Source: Adiantum capillus-veneris (Eukaryota; Streptophyta; Polypodiopsida; Polypodiales; Pteridaceae). From it: a DNA stretch of 64,000 nucleotides. The DNA is taken from NCBI GenBank assembly GCA_014529385.2, contig CM043952.1:54144119-54208118 (forward strand). The letters run 5' to 3'. The translations under genes were made by a program, and so were the position numbers. Shown here one piece after another: positions 46,871-57,722 of the stretch. Under the pieces are notes generated by a model. It saw only the letters and a program-made list of their open reading frames with translations. It searched no databases and had not been told where the DNA came from. Within the stretch, counting starts at the first letter, position 1, and every line of letters starts with the position of its first letter.

Positions 46871-47557
46871 ATGTTTGGAGTCCTTTTTCCGGGCCGTAGT
46901 TTTCCCATGGATGCAAGCAGCTTTGCTCAAATTGACAGCACTCATTGGGTGCTTGATATGAATTTATTTGTAGGTTAGTCCAGCTTCATGTGTTTCTTAA
47001 ACTGAAGCGCTTGCCCAACTTTTGTTAAGCCATTATTTGACCAGCTTATGATGTCTGCGATTGGGTCACTCACTAAGCAAAATTTTGCAGGAGAAGCCTA
47101 TGATCAAGTGAAAGAAATGTGCCTTTTTCTCCTGAATGAATATTCTCTTCCTCCAGAGAAGGCTTTGGCAGTGTATGTCCAATCTCCGGGATCCGCATTT
47201 CAATACTGTGGTGCCGTCCAACGTGCTTGCCCATCTGCTGTCCTGCCATTGTTGTGGCCCAGCCCTGGAAGTGGCCAGATGCAAATAATGGCCCCTGATG
47301 CAGCCCCTCTCACAGCCAAAATTGGCCTTTCAGTTGAAGATGTAATATCCCTCCCTTCCTTGAATGTTGGGCAACAGCAAAGAGTTGAAGCTCTTGCATT
47401 GAAGGTTGGGGAAAACCTTTTCAATTTTATGCAGTCTTTCTGCACTGTGGATGCAAACAGGCTTGTAGTTCCCATGGATATATTGGACAGATGGTTCAAG
47501 AAGTTTCAAGACAAAACAAAGAGGGATCCTGATTACCTCAGGAATTTCATAATGTGA
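46871..47557 (+). CDS. HIKESHI/OPI10-family protein, two exons, 189 residues
   Basis: Exon 1 is 46871-46973 (ATG, 34 codons plus one base) and exon 2 is 47091-47557 (ending TGA). The 117-bp intron between them starts GTTAGT and ends TTTTGCAG, and joining restores a glycine codon in frame. Exon 1 gives the family's N-terminus (MFGVLFPGRSFPM, then HWVLDMN). Exon 2 continues GEAYDQVKEMCLFLLNEYSL, YVQSPGSAFQYCGAV, KIGLSVEDV, KVGENLFNFMQSF and the C-terminal VPMDILDRWFKKFQDK. HIKESHI proteins carry HSP70 into the nucleus through nuclear pores under heat stress. The family is known from animals (about 197 residues) and plants. Length, order of conserved blocks and open frame indicate an intact gene. 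It lies alone among transposon relics, on the same strand as no recognisable neighbour. Expression cannot be judged from sequence. Confidence 0.93.
46974..47090 (+). other. Intron of the HIKESHI gene
   Basis: GT-AG intron of 117 bp in phase 1, T-rich before the acceptor. Its presence argues against a processed pseudogene. Confidence 0.9.
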
Positions 47558-48009
47558 TAAGCCTATGATAGAAATTATGGAACGGGGGTGTGCCATATTT
47601 TGTTTCAACGGGTAAAGCTTGTGTGAAGCACAGAAGTGGGGGATGGTTGGGCCAGATGTTATTTATTGCTCAACTGGGCCGTGTAGAGAGAAGCAGATCA
47701 TTCAACAGATTCAGTGAGCGGCTTTTTGAAATGAGTGGCATTTAACTGCTGCTTGTACATCCGTGGAATTCAATTTATGGAAAACTTTTACTTGTCACCT
47801 CCGTTGCATTTATGCTATGTCATGTGTCACTCGTCCAAAGGTGCCAGTTGCTGTATATCCTAGCCATGTTTGGTTTACTAATATGCCACCAATGGATACC
47901 GTGGTCTGCTCTCCTACCTATGCCATCGATATGAGAGTTTATTTTGTTGTAATGATGAAATTATACTGTCCGAAACAGGGCCTTTGTTAACACGGGTGGT
48001 GCAATGAGC
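47558..48009 (+). other. 3' flank / probable 3' UTR of the HIKESHI gene
   Basis: No further gene recognised. No perfect AATAAA is visible, and AATGATGAAAT near 47,950 is the nearest A-rich signal. Confidence 0.45.
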
Positions 48010-48720
48010 TCTGCTTGGACAATATCATGCGGAACTGAGGGTGTTTGTTGGGAATGACACATCATAGCATTGTAAGCAGTGGCTTGTCACTTCGTGTCCA
48101 CAATGCGGTTGTGCGTCCAGGTGCCCAAACTAGTGCTGCAAACATCATAACGGGTCAGCCTCATGTATGAAAAAAGAATCCCTTCAAATGGGACTCCTAA
48201 CTATGTGCCTGTTGGCATAACCAAAATTGGATATCCTCTTGTGAGTTTGTCTACAAATGCACTCACCACACAGGAAAGCCACGTGTAGAACGTACCAATG
48301 AAAGTATCGTACCATTGTAGATCTCAACATTCCCCCTCTCTGGTAGCTCTACTCATGAAATGTCAAGGAGTGTGGAAGATCATGACCTTAGTTTCCCCAA
48401 GGTTCAGCTTTGCTTTGACAATATCATGTGGAGTTGAGGGTGGTCCGTTGTGAATGATGCATTATAGCATCATTATCTTTTGGCCTCTCAATGTGTCCAC
48501 AATGATGTTGTGAGTACCTGTGTCCAAATAGTTACTGCATACGTCCTAGCGAGGCACCTCTTTGTAGAGGATTCCTAGAAATGTGCCTAGTGGCATCACT
48601 AAAGCTACATCCCCTTTGGAGAGTTTGTCTCTAGTTGCACTTGCCATGGGAAAGCCACGTGTAGTACCAATGAAAGAAACTCCCAAGTTCACATAGGAGT
48701 CCACTTCTGACATGTTAAGA
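48010..48720 (-). pseudogene. LINE RT C-terminal relics, two tandem copies
   Basis: The minus strand carries two similar pieces, about 48,390-48,720 and 48,010-48,360. Each has a thumb-like series, for example LNLGETKVMIFHT, VNLGVSFIGTTRGFPMAS and LSKGDVALVMPLGT. They match the end of the longer LINE fragment at 49,660-50,660. All frames are broken. Confidence 0.6.
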
Positions 48721-49659
48721 CACAGGGAAGGTCATGACGAGTGTTATAAAAACAAGTGAAAGGGTCACGACGGCTTTCAAAAACAATAAGAAAGTGATAA
48801 AATTGTTTAAATTGGTATCAGTGTTTGAGAAAGGATTGCATCAGCTTAGTCGAGCCGATTGAAAAATGAGACTAGCTAGTTGCAAACCATGGTAAACAAA
48901 AAACGGACGAAATATGTAAGAAAGTCGTCCAAACATTTTGCAAATTTCAAAATTTTTGCTAGTATTTTCGGTTTTTTTCTTCGTGAGGAGGAAACTCGAT
49001 CAACAAAACTGCTTAATAAAAGAGACTTTCTTGAATGTCAACACTAATTGCTATAAAATGCAAAATATGTAAAGCCATGTGAAGTTGAGAAATGGAAGGT
49101 GAAATAAAAAGTAGTAGTTAATATATGTGTGTGTAGAATTTATTAGAATTATGCAAGGAAGCTTCACTATAACATTCTAAAACAATAATATGCAAAAAAA
49201 ACATATATGTTGTGTGTGTGTGTGTGTGTAAAATTTACTAAAATTATGTAAGGTGAAACTTCACTTTAACATTTTAAAACAATAGAATGCAAGAAAAGTA
49301 AAGACATGATGTGAAATGAAAGGTAAGTCCCCATTGTGCACTGAAAACTATGAAAGTCCCCCTAACCCAGCCCAACACTAAGGGTTTCTTTTAGAAAGCC
49401 AAAAACAAGGCTACATGTAAAATAACTAGCTAAAATTCTCCAAAAGTGGTTCTTGAAAGAACATGCCCTTCGATACAACTAGCCAATAAATGCAAGGAAC
49501 CTTCATTTTAAAGGCCAAAGAGTATAAAAGCTTTATTTTAAAGGTTTTCTTAAAAGCATGCCCTTGTTTTCAAGGTCAGGTTCTCATGTGGCAGGTAATA
49601 GTAGCCTTGTTTATAGCTAAGTAGAGTGATTAGACTCATCACCTGGGTTTCCTCAAGTT
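48721..49659. other. AT-rich spacer with a tandem duplication
   Basis: At about 49,121-49,203 and 49,213-49,300 a roughly 85-bp segment (GTGTGTA(G/A)AATTTA(T/C)T(A/A)...) is duplicated. A TG run lies between the copies. No gene is recognisable. Confidence 0.55.
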
Positions 49660-50660
49660 TCACTTTGAGGCCCCTCTATTGCGACTATTGTGGCATTGTT
49701 GGTGGTTTGTTGTGAATGATATATTATACCATCATAATACTCAGCCCATCAAGTTGTTTCCGCACTGAGGTTGTGAGCCCATGTGCCCAAACAATTGTTG
49801 CATACACCAAAGTCTTAAAAATGGACCAATTCTATTAAATTCCTAGCCATGTGCTTGGTGACATCGCTAGGTGGAGTCCTTCCATGTGCCCAAACAATTG
49901 CTGCATAGACCAAAGTATAAAAATGGACCCCTTGTATGAAATTCCTAGTGATGTGCTTGGTGGCATCGCTAAAGCAGCACACCCTTTGGTGACTGTCTCT
50001 AGCAACACCTGCCGAGTCGCCACAATAAAACCAGTAGAAGAAACTCCAAAGTACACCTAGGAGTCCACTACCTTGACACCATCCCTTCCAGTGTAAAGTA
50101 GTGTGGAAATTTATGACCTTGGTTTCCCCAAGGCTCACAGTGAGGCCCCACTGCATTCAAAACTCATCGAGGGCCTAAAAATGCTCTATAGGCCCTCCTA
50201 AGACACAAAGACCAAGATTATATCATTTCCATAAAGCATAATGTGGGCTAGTGTACCTGCTTAGGTCCACTCCCTTGCCTCCAATGTGAAGAATGTACTT
50301 TGTTATCTTAGCAATGTAGAGACCAAATAATCTTGGAGAGAGTGGACACCCTTGATTCACACTAGTGATGCTAGCAAGGGGCTCTGAGATATCACCCTAG
50401 CATCATACTTTCCTGATCACATGCTCATATAGGGCATTTGTGCCTTATATCATGTTTGATGGTATGCTCAATGATTGAAGATACTAGAAAAGTCTATGGA
50501 ATTGTAATGAGGGCTTTGTGGAAGTTCACAAAGCAACAATGTAGTCTCCTCTTCCGTGCCTTTGCCTAATCATTAGAACGGCGCAGGGTGAAGATGTGAT
50601 CGACGATAAGATAGTCTCATCGAAATCCAGCCTCTAGCTATTGTTGTAGATCCATTGTCA
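49660..50660 (-). pseudogene. LINE (non-LTR) reverse transcriptase relic
   Basis: The minus strand shows SVNQGCPLSPRLFGLYIAKI, the typical LINE RT block around the QGCPLSP turn. A lost active-site region follows, then QWGLTVSLGETKVINFHT. Stops occur throughout. Near 49,785-49,970 a roughly 97-bp segment is duplicated in tandem (GCCCAAACAATTG(T/C)TGCATA). Confidence 0.7.
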
Positions 50661-51019
50661 TCAATTATGTTTTCATGATTTTTGAGTGCTTTTATGAGAA
50701 TTGTGACTCGAATATAGTTTTAAGTCATTCTCTAGATAAAAGTAAAAAGTACAAAGAAGAATTTGATTTTCAAAAAGCAAGTGTTTTTTTTGTTATTTTA
50801 TCAAAGAGGAAATTATAAACTGAAGAATCCTTGCTTGCTATAATTAGCTCAAGATTATGCAAACTAGCCAACCTTTCAAAGCAAGCATTTAACATGCTTA
50901 GATTTCAAATTCGAGGATAGATTCTTGATTGTAGAATCATCCTCTCAGAGAAATATTAAAAAGTACACCAAAATTTGAATAGCACTTTTCCTTTTTATGT
51001 AGAAAGTGACTAAAATTCT

Positions 51020-51230
51020 ATATTCTAGTCTTTCTCTTTGATTGAAGGGAAAAAAAGCCTTAAAAAATGAGCCTTGTGCACCCCTCCAAGGCTATCATAA
51101 ATCATATGTTTCTTGCAGCCCTCTTGTGAATCTGCAATCAACACAATGTCATCAAATTCTAGGGATAAAGGCATTATTAACATGGTAGATATCACATTTC
51201 TTTTTCCCTCCTTCAAAGTCATTTATCAAA
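51020..51230 (-). pseudogene. LINE RT active-site fragment
   Basis: The short minus-strand stretch EFDDIVLIADSQEGCKKH resembles the LINE YADDIVL...S..GLQ.H block. It is probably displaced from, or another copy of, the fragment to its left. Confidence 0.5.
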
Positions 51231-51419
51231 GGGTGCTAGTGTAGGAGTGTGGGCAATCTTTCTTCAATTGTATGGTGCTTCTACCCATACAATTTTGTGA
51301 CATCATAGATCAGATAGCAATTTACAATGCGATATCTCCCTTAGAAAAATGATGTTGCTGAGAGGAAAATAGCTCGATTATGGAACAACATGATGTATGT
51401 CAAAAGCCAAGATTTTTCA

Positions 51420-52567
51420 CATGCATTTTGGCTAGAGATTTTTGGGAGATTATTATGTATCTTGTGTAGTACTAACAAGTGTCCTTCTAAAGCCTTGTCA
51501 ACTATCACTCCATACGAAGCTTGGCATGGAGAGAAGCCTTAAATTGCTTGTCTTTGGTCGTTTGGCCAACTCATGCCATCCACATTCTACTTGTATCTTG
51601 ATTAGACAAGATGTAGCTTTTGTGGATGATGTTGTGCTCCCATTGCTGTACCGAGGAGATAAATGTTCGCTCAGAGGCCATGTATGATGCAATGTTGCCT
51701 CTTTTTATGCATGGAGTATTATGAGGTAGGAAATCAATCTATGCATGTTGGAGATGATGTCATACATCATCTTGACTGACATGAGGAAGTGCATGTAAGG
51801 TAACCTCATACTTTTATTCAAAAGGGACAAGAAAAAAAAGCGTGCATACTAAAGAAATGTTTGCTAGTTTAAATGGAGTTGCTTTGCTTGGTATTGGAAG
51901 ATTTATGCTAATTTGTTGCAAATGGATGTTAAAATAGTCCAACCAAGATCATTTTGTATGTAAGGAGTGTTGAGGATGTACTTTTGATTATTGTTCTCTA
52001 TGTAGACTCCATGTTGCTCAATAGACTATAAAGAATATTGTTAATGTTAAGATTGATTTGACTACTTTGGAGATGCAACACTTGGGACTCACATCGTTAG
52101 TTGGCCATACAACTGACACAATATGATGGAGGTATTAATTTATTCTACAAGTTTATTGAGGCAGTATTACATAGATTTGGTTGTAAGGATTGTAATGCTA
52201 TAACTACTCATATGGACACAAGCTTTAAGCTTATCTTCATGATATGGGAGAACAATTTGATGTTGATCTCTATTAACATGCAATAAGTCCTCTCATTTTT
52301 GTATGTGTTTTGATATCAGATAATATTATAGTCAACCTAGCTAGCATGGTAGAATATCAAGCGGATGTTTAGATACTTGAGTGGCATTATATATTCAAAG
52401 TTAGTTTATCCAAGGAGGGATCATTGATGACAGATTTACATTCATTTTAGGATGTATCACAACATTACTATGATGCTTGTGTGTCCAGAAGTGGTTTTTT
52501 CTTCATGCTTTATAGGTAATGCATACCAGGGTTGAGAAAATAACAACCTATTGTCACCACTTATTGA
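51420..52567 (+). pseudogene. Highly decayed copia relic
   Basis: Plus-strand pieces in changing frames resemble an integrase end (STITPYEAWHGEKP) and the RT end (QYDGGINLFYKFIEAVLHRF, HMDTSFKL). The RNase H start is similar to element A (around RFTFILGC and the CAACCTATTGTCACCACTT stretch). It is probably the same broad family as A, B and C, but much older. Confidence 0.55.
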
Positions 52568-52569
52568 AG

Positions 52570-53200
52570 AGTGTGTGTGCACAGATGCATGCGTGCACGT
52601 TGCGGTGTGTGCTTGCAAGAAGGGGAGAAGGAGAGAGTAGACCATGTGTGGGTATAGCAAGACTCATAATGAGCTACTCCTTATTGTTGTATATATGTAC
52701 AACCTATAAGGTGAGTAGTGGGCGGACGCCCATAACCTAGAAAATCGAGCAAGGCACATGCGCCTTTACCCCAACAATATCCCACTTAAAGGCAAATGTG
52801 CCGATAAGTGGGTCCTACTAGCAAAACTACTAGTATGTACAAGAAAAACAGGTGAGAGCCTTTCTCAACCTATGTCCATTGTCTTGCTCAGTCGATCTAT
52901 ATGCAGTCATATCAGCTCTATTGATGGTGAGTGTGTGTATCCATGCTAGAGCTTGCATATAAATCTTGCAGACTACTCTGTATGGTCTTCAAAACTTTAC
53001 TCTGCATCATGCTAGTGCCAGTCACCGTATGATTGACAATCCCTGTTGCAAATGCTACTACTGCAGCTTTTCTAGGTCACACCTTGATGCTCGTAGGTCG
53101 TATATGAAACACCTGAACGCTGACAAAATCTGTGCAAACGTGGTTGTACTCGCCTCCCCTGTGCTATATGATGGCTTATGTCAAGAGAGCCAGTGAACAT
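52570..53200 (-). mobile_element. Fragment of a second L-family element (3' end)
   Basis: On the minus strand CCTTTAAGTGGGATAT leads into TGTTGGGGTAAAGGCGC at 52776, the same polypurine tract and LTR start as element L at 56,965-56,995. The LTR runs left to about 52,570. Internal sequence to the right (52777-53200) includes TTGAGAAAGGCTCTCACC, like L near 56,901. It joins copia C abruptly. Confidence 0.6.
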
Positions 53201-53216
53201 CTTTGTAGTCTTGAGC

Positions 53217-54271
53217 CTCACAACTGGAAGTGGCCATAGTAGGTTGCTTCTTGCTCAACCATGAAATACATGAACTGCCAAGCATGAAACAAAAACCACT
53301 TGTGTAAACTTGCGTGTCAACCAGCCCAATTTGAGTCCAAAAAAGAATGTAAATCTGGCGGCAATGATCCCCCCTTGGGATAAAACAAGCCAAGATGCAA
53401 AGTGCCACTCAAGTAGTGAAAAATCCTCTTGACTGCCTGCCAATACTTAGACCCTGGGCTATGCGTAAATCTGCTGACATGTGAGACTGCAAACTGAATA
53501 TGTGGCCTCGTGTTGCATACATAAATGAGGCAGCCAACAATAGTTTGGTAAAGAGTGACATCATCAGAATCACCAGCATCATGTAAACTCAACTGCAAAC
53601 CTGTTTCGATGGGAGTGGCAATAGGTTTGCAATCCTCAAGTCCAAACTTACATAGTAATGTCTCTATGTAACTTTTCTGACACAAGGCAATACCACCATC
53701 ACACTGCTTAAATTATATGCCCAAATAATGATGCAACAACCCCAAATCTTTCATCTTGAAAGTAGCATTCAAATCAGCCTTAAATTCAACAATATGTGCC
53801 TCATTGGGAAGAATGATCAGCATATCATCCACATAAAGAACAACAACGAGAAGTACATCGCCCTCACACTTGACATATAATGTGCTTTTTGTTGGATTGT
53901 TACAAAAGCTTCGTTTGACCAAATGAGTGCCAGCTTTCTCATACCAAGCACGGGGAGATTGCTTCAACCCATACAAAGACTTCTTACATCTACACACTTT
54001 GTCCTCTTATCCTTTCTTGACAAAACCACGAGGCTGCGTTACATATACTTCCTAAAAAAAATGTCACCATTCAAGAAAGCCATAACAATATCGGATTGAT
54101 GTACATCCCAACCAAAACGAGCTGCCAATGCACATAGAAAACGAACAATAGTCATACGGCAAGTGGGAGCAAAAGTTTCTTCATAATCTATGCCTTTCTG
54201 CTGCGCATAGCCTTTTGTAACAAGTCGAGCCTTATGGTGATCAACCTACCATCCAGCTTGCGTTTCAACTT
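53217..54271 (-). pseudogene. Copia C RT main part and RNase H start
   Basis: Frames at 53997-53713, 53685-53317 and 53408-53217 give RT with KKSLYGLKQSPRAWYEKAG, an intact catalytic YVDD (about 53,823-53,834) and KDLGLLHHYLGI. The connection region follows (CNTRPHIQFAVSHVSRF), then a broken RNase H (FCFMLGSSCISWLSKKQP) that stops at SSCEAQ. Stops and shifts between the pieces make it inactive. It continues the frame at 57,179, from which it was separated by L. Confidence 0.85.
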
Positions 54272-54276
54272 GTAAA

Positions 54277-54462
54277 TGTTGGGGTATAGGCGTCTGTGCC
54301 TTGCCCGGCCGCCCAGAGTCTGGGTGCCCACTGACTTGTATACCTTATACATAGCATAAGTGTATAGGGGGCTGCTCACTCTTTGAGTCTCCCCACCCAC
54401 ATCGTGTGTGTATCTCCTTCTCTCTCTCTCACTCTCCGTCTGTGGTGTTGCAAGTTTCCTCA
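54277..54462 (+). repeat. 5' LTR of element L (186 bp)
   Basis: Starts TGTTGGGGTATAGGCG and ends TTTCCTCA. The last about 16 bases differ from those of the 3' LTR. No TGGTATCAGA primer site follows; the next bases are CAGGTGGGAGG. Confidence 0.75.
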
Positions 54463-55074
54463 CAGGTGGGAGGATACAATGTATGCCTTATGTGGTTTGA
54501 TGCTCAGGGAGACTAATTTGATTGCATTTTGAGCTCGGCAATGTATGCCTCGAGCATGTTTTTTGGCAGTCACAGGTAGAGCAGATATTTGTGTACTAGA
54601 TTTGCAGGTGTTTGCAATGATGTATGCAAAGTGTGGCGATTGGTACATGCATTTGGAGTGCGGTTTGATGCGCTTTGATTGCTCATGGTTTTGAGAGTGC
54701 ACTAAGTTTGGTTACTGGTTTTGTGGCCGTTTTACTAACGAAACTCTAGCGAAATTTTCCCAGGAGTTTTATGCGTATCATTTATGCGATCTAGGTAGAG
54801 ATTGCAGGTTGCACTCAACATTTGCATGCGGTGTTCTCTACAGGTGGGAGATTTGTGCGTGTGTATGCATCGAGACCGCACAGTGTGGGCTTGGTGATTA
54901 GCTCACAGATTGCAGTGTGATACTAGAGCATGCGAGGCTTGTATTGACATTGCGGGAGCTCTATTTTGGAGTGTGTCTCACAGGTTTTACATTGTGTTTC
55001 TGGCCATATTTGTAGACAATTTCCAAGTGTTGTTGGTGAGGTGGTTTTGCTTTCTAGTTTGCTACATTGTGCTC

Positions 55075-56904
55075 ATGGCAGAGACAGGTGATCGATCAGA
55101 TTGTGACCTCTCACAGATGCACGTGTTTGATGGGTCAGACTTTGCGGCATGGAGAGAGTGTATGCTTGATGCATTGACACAGCGAGGGTTGCATCGACCA
55201 TTGAGTGGTGATGCAGGTAGACCTTCAAACATGTCTGACGATCAGTGGCAGGAGCTAGAGGAGATGGCACTATCTACACTCTCTTTGCACCTTGTGGAAT
55301 CTGTATATGCTCTTGTTATGTATGAGACTACTTCGAGAGCACTTTGGCGCAGATTACATGATATGTATGATAGATCTGAGTCATCACAGACTTGTGTGAG
55401 ACATGTACATTCACAAGCACGCTGACATGTGACATGTTGGTATTGTGGTCATTCTGGACACGTTAGACGGCGCTGTTTTCGTCGTATGCGACATCGTAGG
55501 AGACATGGCAGTCTCAGAGATGTATGTAGTGATGCCATGGACTCAGTTGCTTTGACAGTTGAGGCACATGTAGTGTCGGAGTATACTAGTGACGGGGATG
55601 TCACTTTTACCTCGAGCTACACACGAGATGCTATACATGTGGATAGTGCACTCCCTTCGTAGTGGTTGCTAGACTCAGATGCTATGTTTCATGTCACGCC
55701 GCATCGTGCATGGTTTTGTAGCTATTCTAGCGGGATGCTTGGCAGTGTACGTTTGACCGATGGATCGGTGCATGCGATAGCAGGTGCAGGAGATGTGAGA
55801 CTGTCATTACCGAGTGGTGCATCTTACTTGTTACGACATGTGCGCTATGTACCAGATTTGACAGTGAGTTTGATCTCGATTGGTCAGCTTAGAGATTGTG
55901 GATGTCAGATTTCGCTACGAGAGCGAGATTTTGTGATGCATTTGGGTTCGCTAGTGATTGCGAGAGGTGCCAGGAGTGGTACAGGTTACCCATTGCATGT
56001 GGATCACGGGAGAGACGGTGTTGTCTCTGTGATCATGCAGCCACATAGACAGCGAGAGAGCAGGCGAGTCTCTTTTGCTCATGGGTTGCAGGGTGCTTTG
56101 CATGGGGTGCAGAGTAGTGAGCTCGTTGTGCACACAGTTGGGGCACAACTTGAGCAGTCACACAGAGAGGTGACAGAGTCAGACATGCATGCTTTGCTAG
56201 TGACTGAGCAAAGCAGAGAGTCAATTGTGCAAGATACTTCTATGCAGGATAGATAGGTAGAGCGGTCTTGCTCTAGTGAGTCACGACAGGAGGACGTTGT
56301 GCAAGAGTCTATGCATACGGAGTTAGAGCATGAGAGCTCTAGTGAGTCACAGCAGATTGAGTGGTCATGTTTGCAGTGGATGATTGCAGAGGAGACAGAG
56401 ATGTCAGCGATTATGCAGTCATTCCTTTCTATGCTCGACAGTGAGCATGGGGATATAGTTGTGCAGGATATGTCTTCCAACAGACATCTAGAGCAGCTGG
56501 TTTGCTCTGAGGTTGCACGACAGGTTGATGCGTCTTTTGCGGACAGTCAGGAGATGCATGTGGCTGACACGCCTTGTCAGTCAGAGATGCCTATTGCCAG
56601 GGATATATATGTTGATGCATGCTCTGTAGAGCTAGCAGGGCCCGCTAGCATTGCATCGGCATTCGGTGGTCTCATGTATGAGATGTTGATCTTGAGACCG
56701 GATATCGCAGTTGCAGTGGGAGCATTTGTAGTTGGGGTTGTCAGTTGTTTGTTGACTGATGATGGCATAGTGCACGAGGGAGATATGCAGGTATTGCGTA
56801 CATACTTGCAATACGTGTGCGGTACGTCTGGTGGTGTATGGACTTACACGGGAGCAGGACAGCCGGATGCACACGATCACAACCAGCCAATGGGCATCGA
56901 TTGA
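55075..56904 (+). pseudogene. Element L gag-protease frame with three in-frame stops
   Basis: One reading frame runs from ATG 55075 (MAETGDRSDC) to TGA 56902-56904. It is broken only by TGA at 55423-55425, TAG at 55660-55662 and TAG at 56254-56256, with no shifts. Residues 1-116 are a UBN2-type gag (LSQMHVFDGSDFAAWRECML). After the first stop comes a CCHC knuckle (CWYCGHSGHVRRRC). After the second comes a copia protease (WLLDSDAMFHVTPH, where the usual DSGA is DSDA, and LRHVRYVPDLTVSLISIGQL). After the third, an acidic Glu/Ser-rich part leads to a remnant of the RT/RNase H junction (ILRPDIAVAVGAF, VLRTYLQYVCGTSGG). Gag would form particles; protease would cut them. A 5' leader of about 600 bp precedes it. 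Confidence 0.85.
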
Positions 56905-56965
56905 GAGCGGTTTTCTCTCACCTTTTGTAGTCTTTAGACTAGGTTCCCTTGCTTAAAGGCACAGT

Positions 56966-56982
56966 CGCCTTTAAGTGGGAGG
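56966..56982 (+). other. Polypurine tract region of element L
   Basis: CGCCTTTAAGTGGGAGG directly precedes the 3' LTR. The same stretch occurs in the fragment at 52,777. Confidence 0.75.
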
Positions 56983-56983
56983 T

Positions 56984-57173
56984 TGTTGGGGTATAGGCGT
57001 TTGTGCCTTGCCCGGCCACCCAGAGTCTGGGCGCCCACTGACTTGTATACCTTATACATAGCATAAGTGTATAGGGGGCTGCTCACTCTTTGAGTCTCCC
57101 CACCCATATCTGTGTCGTGTGTCTCCTTCTCTCTCTCTCACTCTCCGTCTGTGGTGCTCCCCGATCCCCTTCA
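56984..57173 (+). repeat. 3' LTR of element L (190 bp)
   Basis: Starts TGTTGGGGTATAGGCG and ends CGATCCCCTTCA, then the GTAAA duplication. Over the first 165 bases it differs from the 5' LTR mainly at C/T positions. Confidence 0.85.
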
Positions 57174-57178
57174 GTAAA

Positions 57179-57722
57179 CCCACATTGTACCAATGGCCTT
57201 TTTGCCAGGAGGCAAATCACATAAAGTCCATGTGTCATTTTCTATAAGTGCATCATACTCTGATCTCATGGCAGGCATCCAAGTTTTTGAATTCTGTGCT
57301 TCATCAAAAGATAGGGGTTCCTCTATATCACATAAGCTAGACACAGCCAAAGCATAATAATCTGATGCATAAGAGGCATGGCGAGAACCTGAACGAGTAC
57401 GATTAGACAAAGGTGCATCAAGTTTACTTTCACGCAAAATATGCACCAACCATTTAGACATACCTCTAGCCTGCTCATTCTCAGCCCTTTCCTTATCAAG
57501 TACATCATGTACATCTGCATCAGTAATAGGCTGATCTGCAACATTTTCAGAAACCCCCATAGGCTGTACATTTGCCTCATTGGAATTTACATTCGTACTT
57601 TCAACATTGAAAAGAGGCAACAAAGTGTCATAAATGTCCTGTGAGTTTACATTATTGTCTCTAGTACATGACAGCAAGGGATGAACAGAATCTTCCACAA
57701 ACACAACATCCCGTAAGACCAA
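57179..57722 (-). pseudogene. Copia C integrase tail and RT start
   Basis: The frame carries the integrase C-terminal extension (DADVHDVLDKERAENEQARG) and RT N-terminus (MRSEYDALIENDTWTLCDLP, KKAIGTMWVY), nearly identical to the start of element A. It stops at the L insertion site. Confidence 0.87.

Larger units (their letters stand above)
54277..57173 (+). mobile_element. Non-autonomous copia derivative L, nested in C
   Basis: 2,897 bp. GTAAA at 54272-54276 and 57174-57178 is a perfect 5-bp target duplication of the RT coding sequence of C. The LTRs are 54277-54462 and 56984-57173. The interior encodes gag and protease fused to a short RNase H-region remnant. Integrase and RT are absent, so the element is an internal-deletion derivative that would need enzymes from a related element. 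Confidence 0.88.

Noticed and set aside
54910-55074. Membrane-protein start upstream of the L gag
   Set aside because: The hydrophobic extension before MAETGD is leader read-through; the gag domain begins after that ATG.
55423-56256. Recoding or reassigned stop codons in element L
   Set aside because: Three different positions with both TGA and TAG in a non-autonomous element are more simply explained by mutation. No recoding signal was seen.
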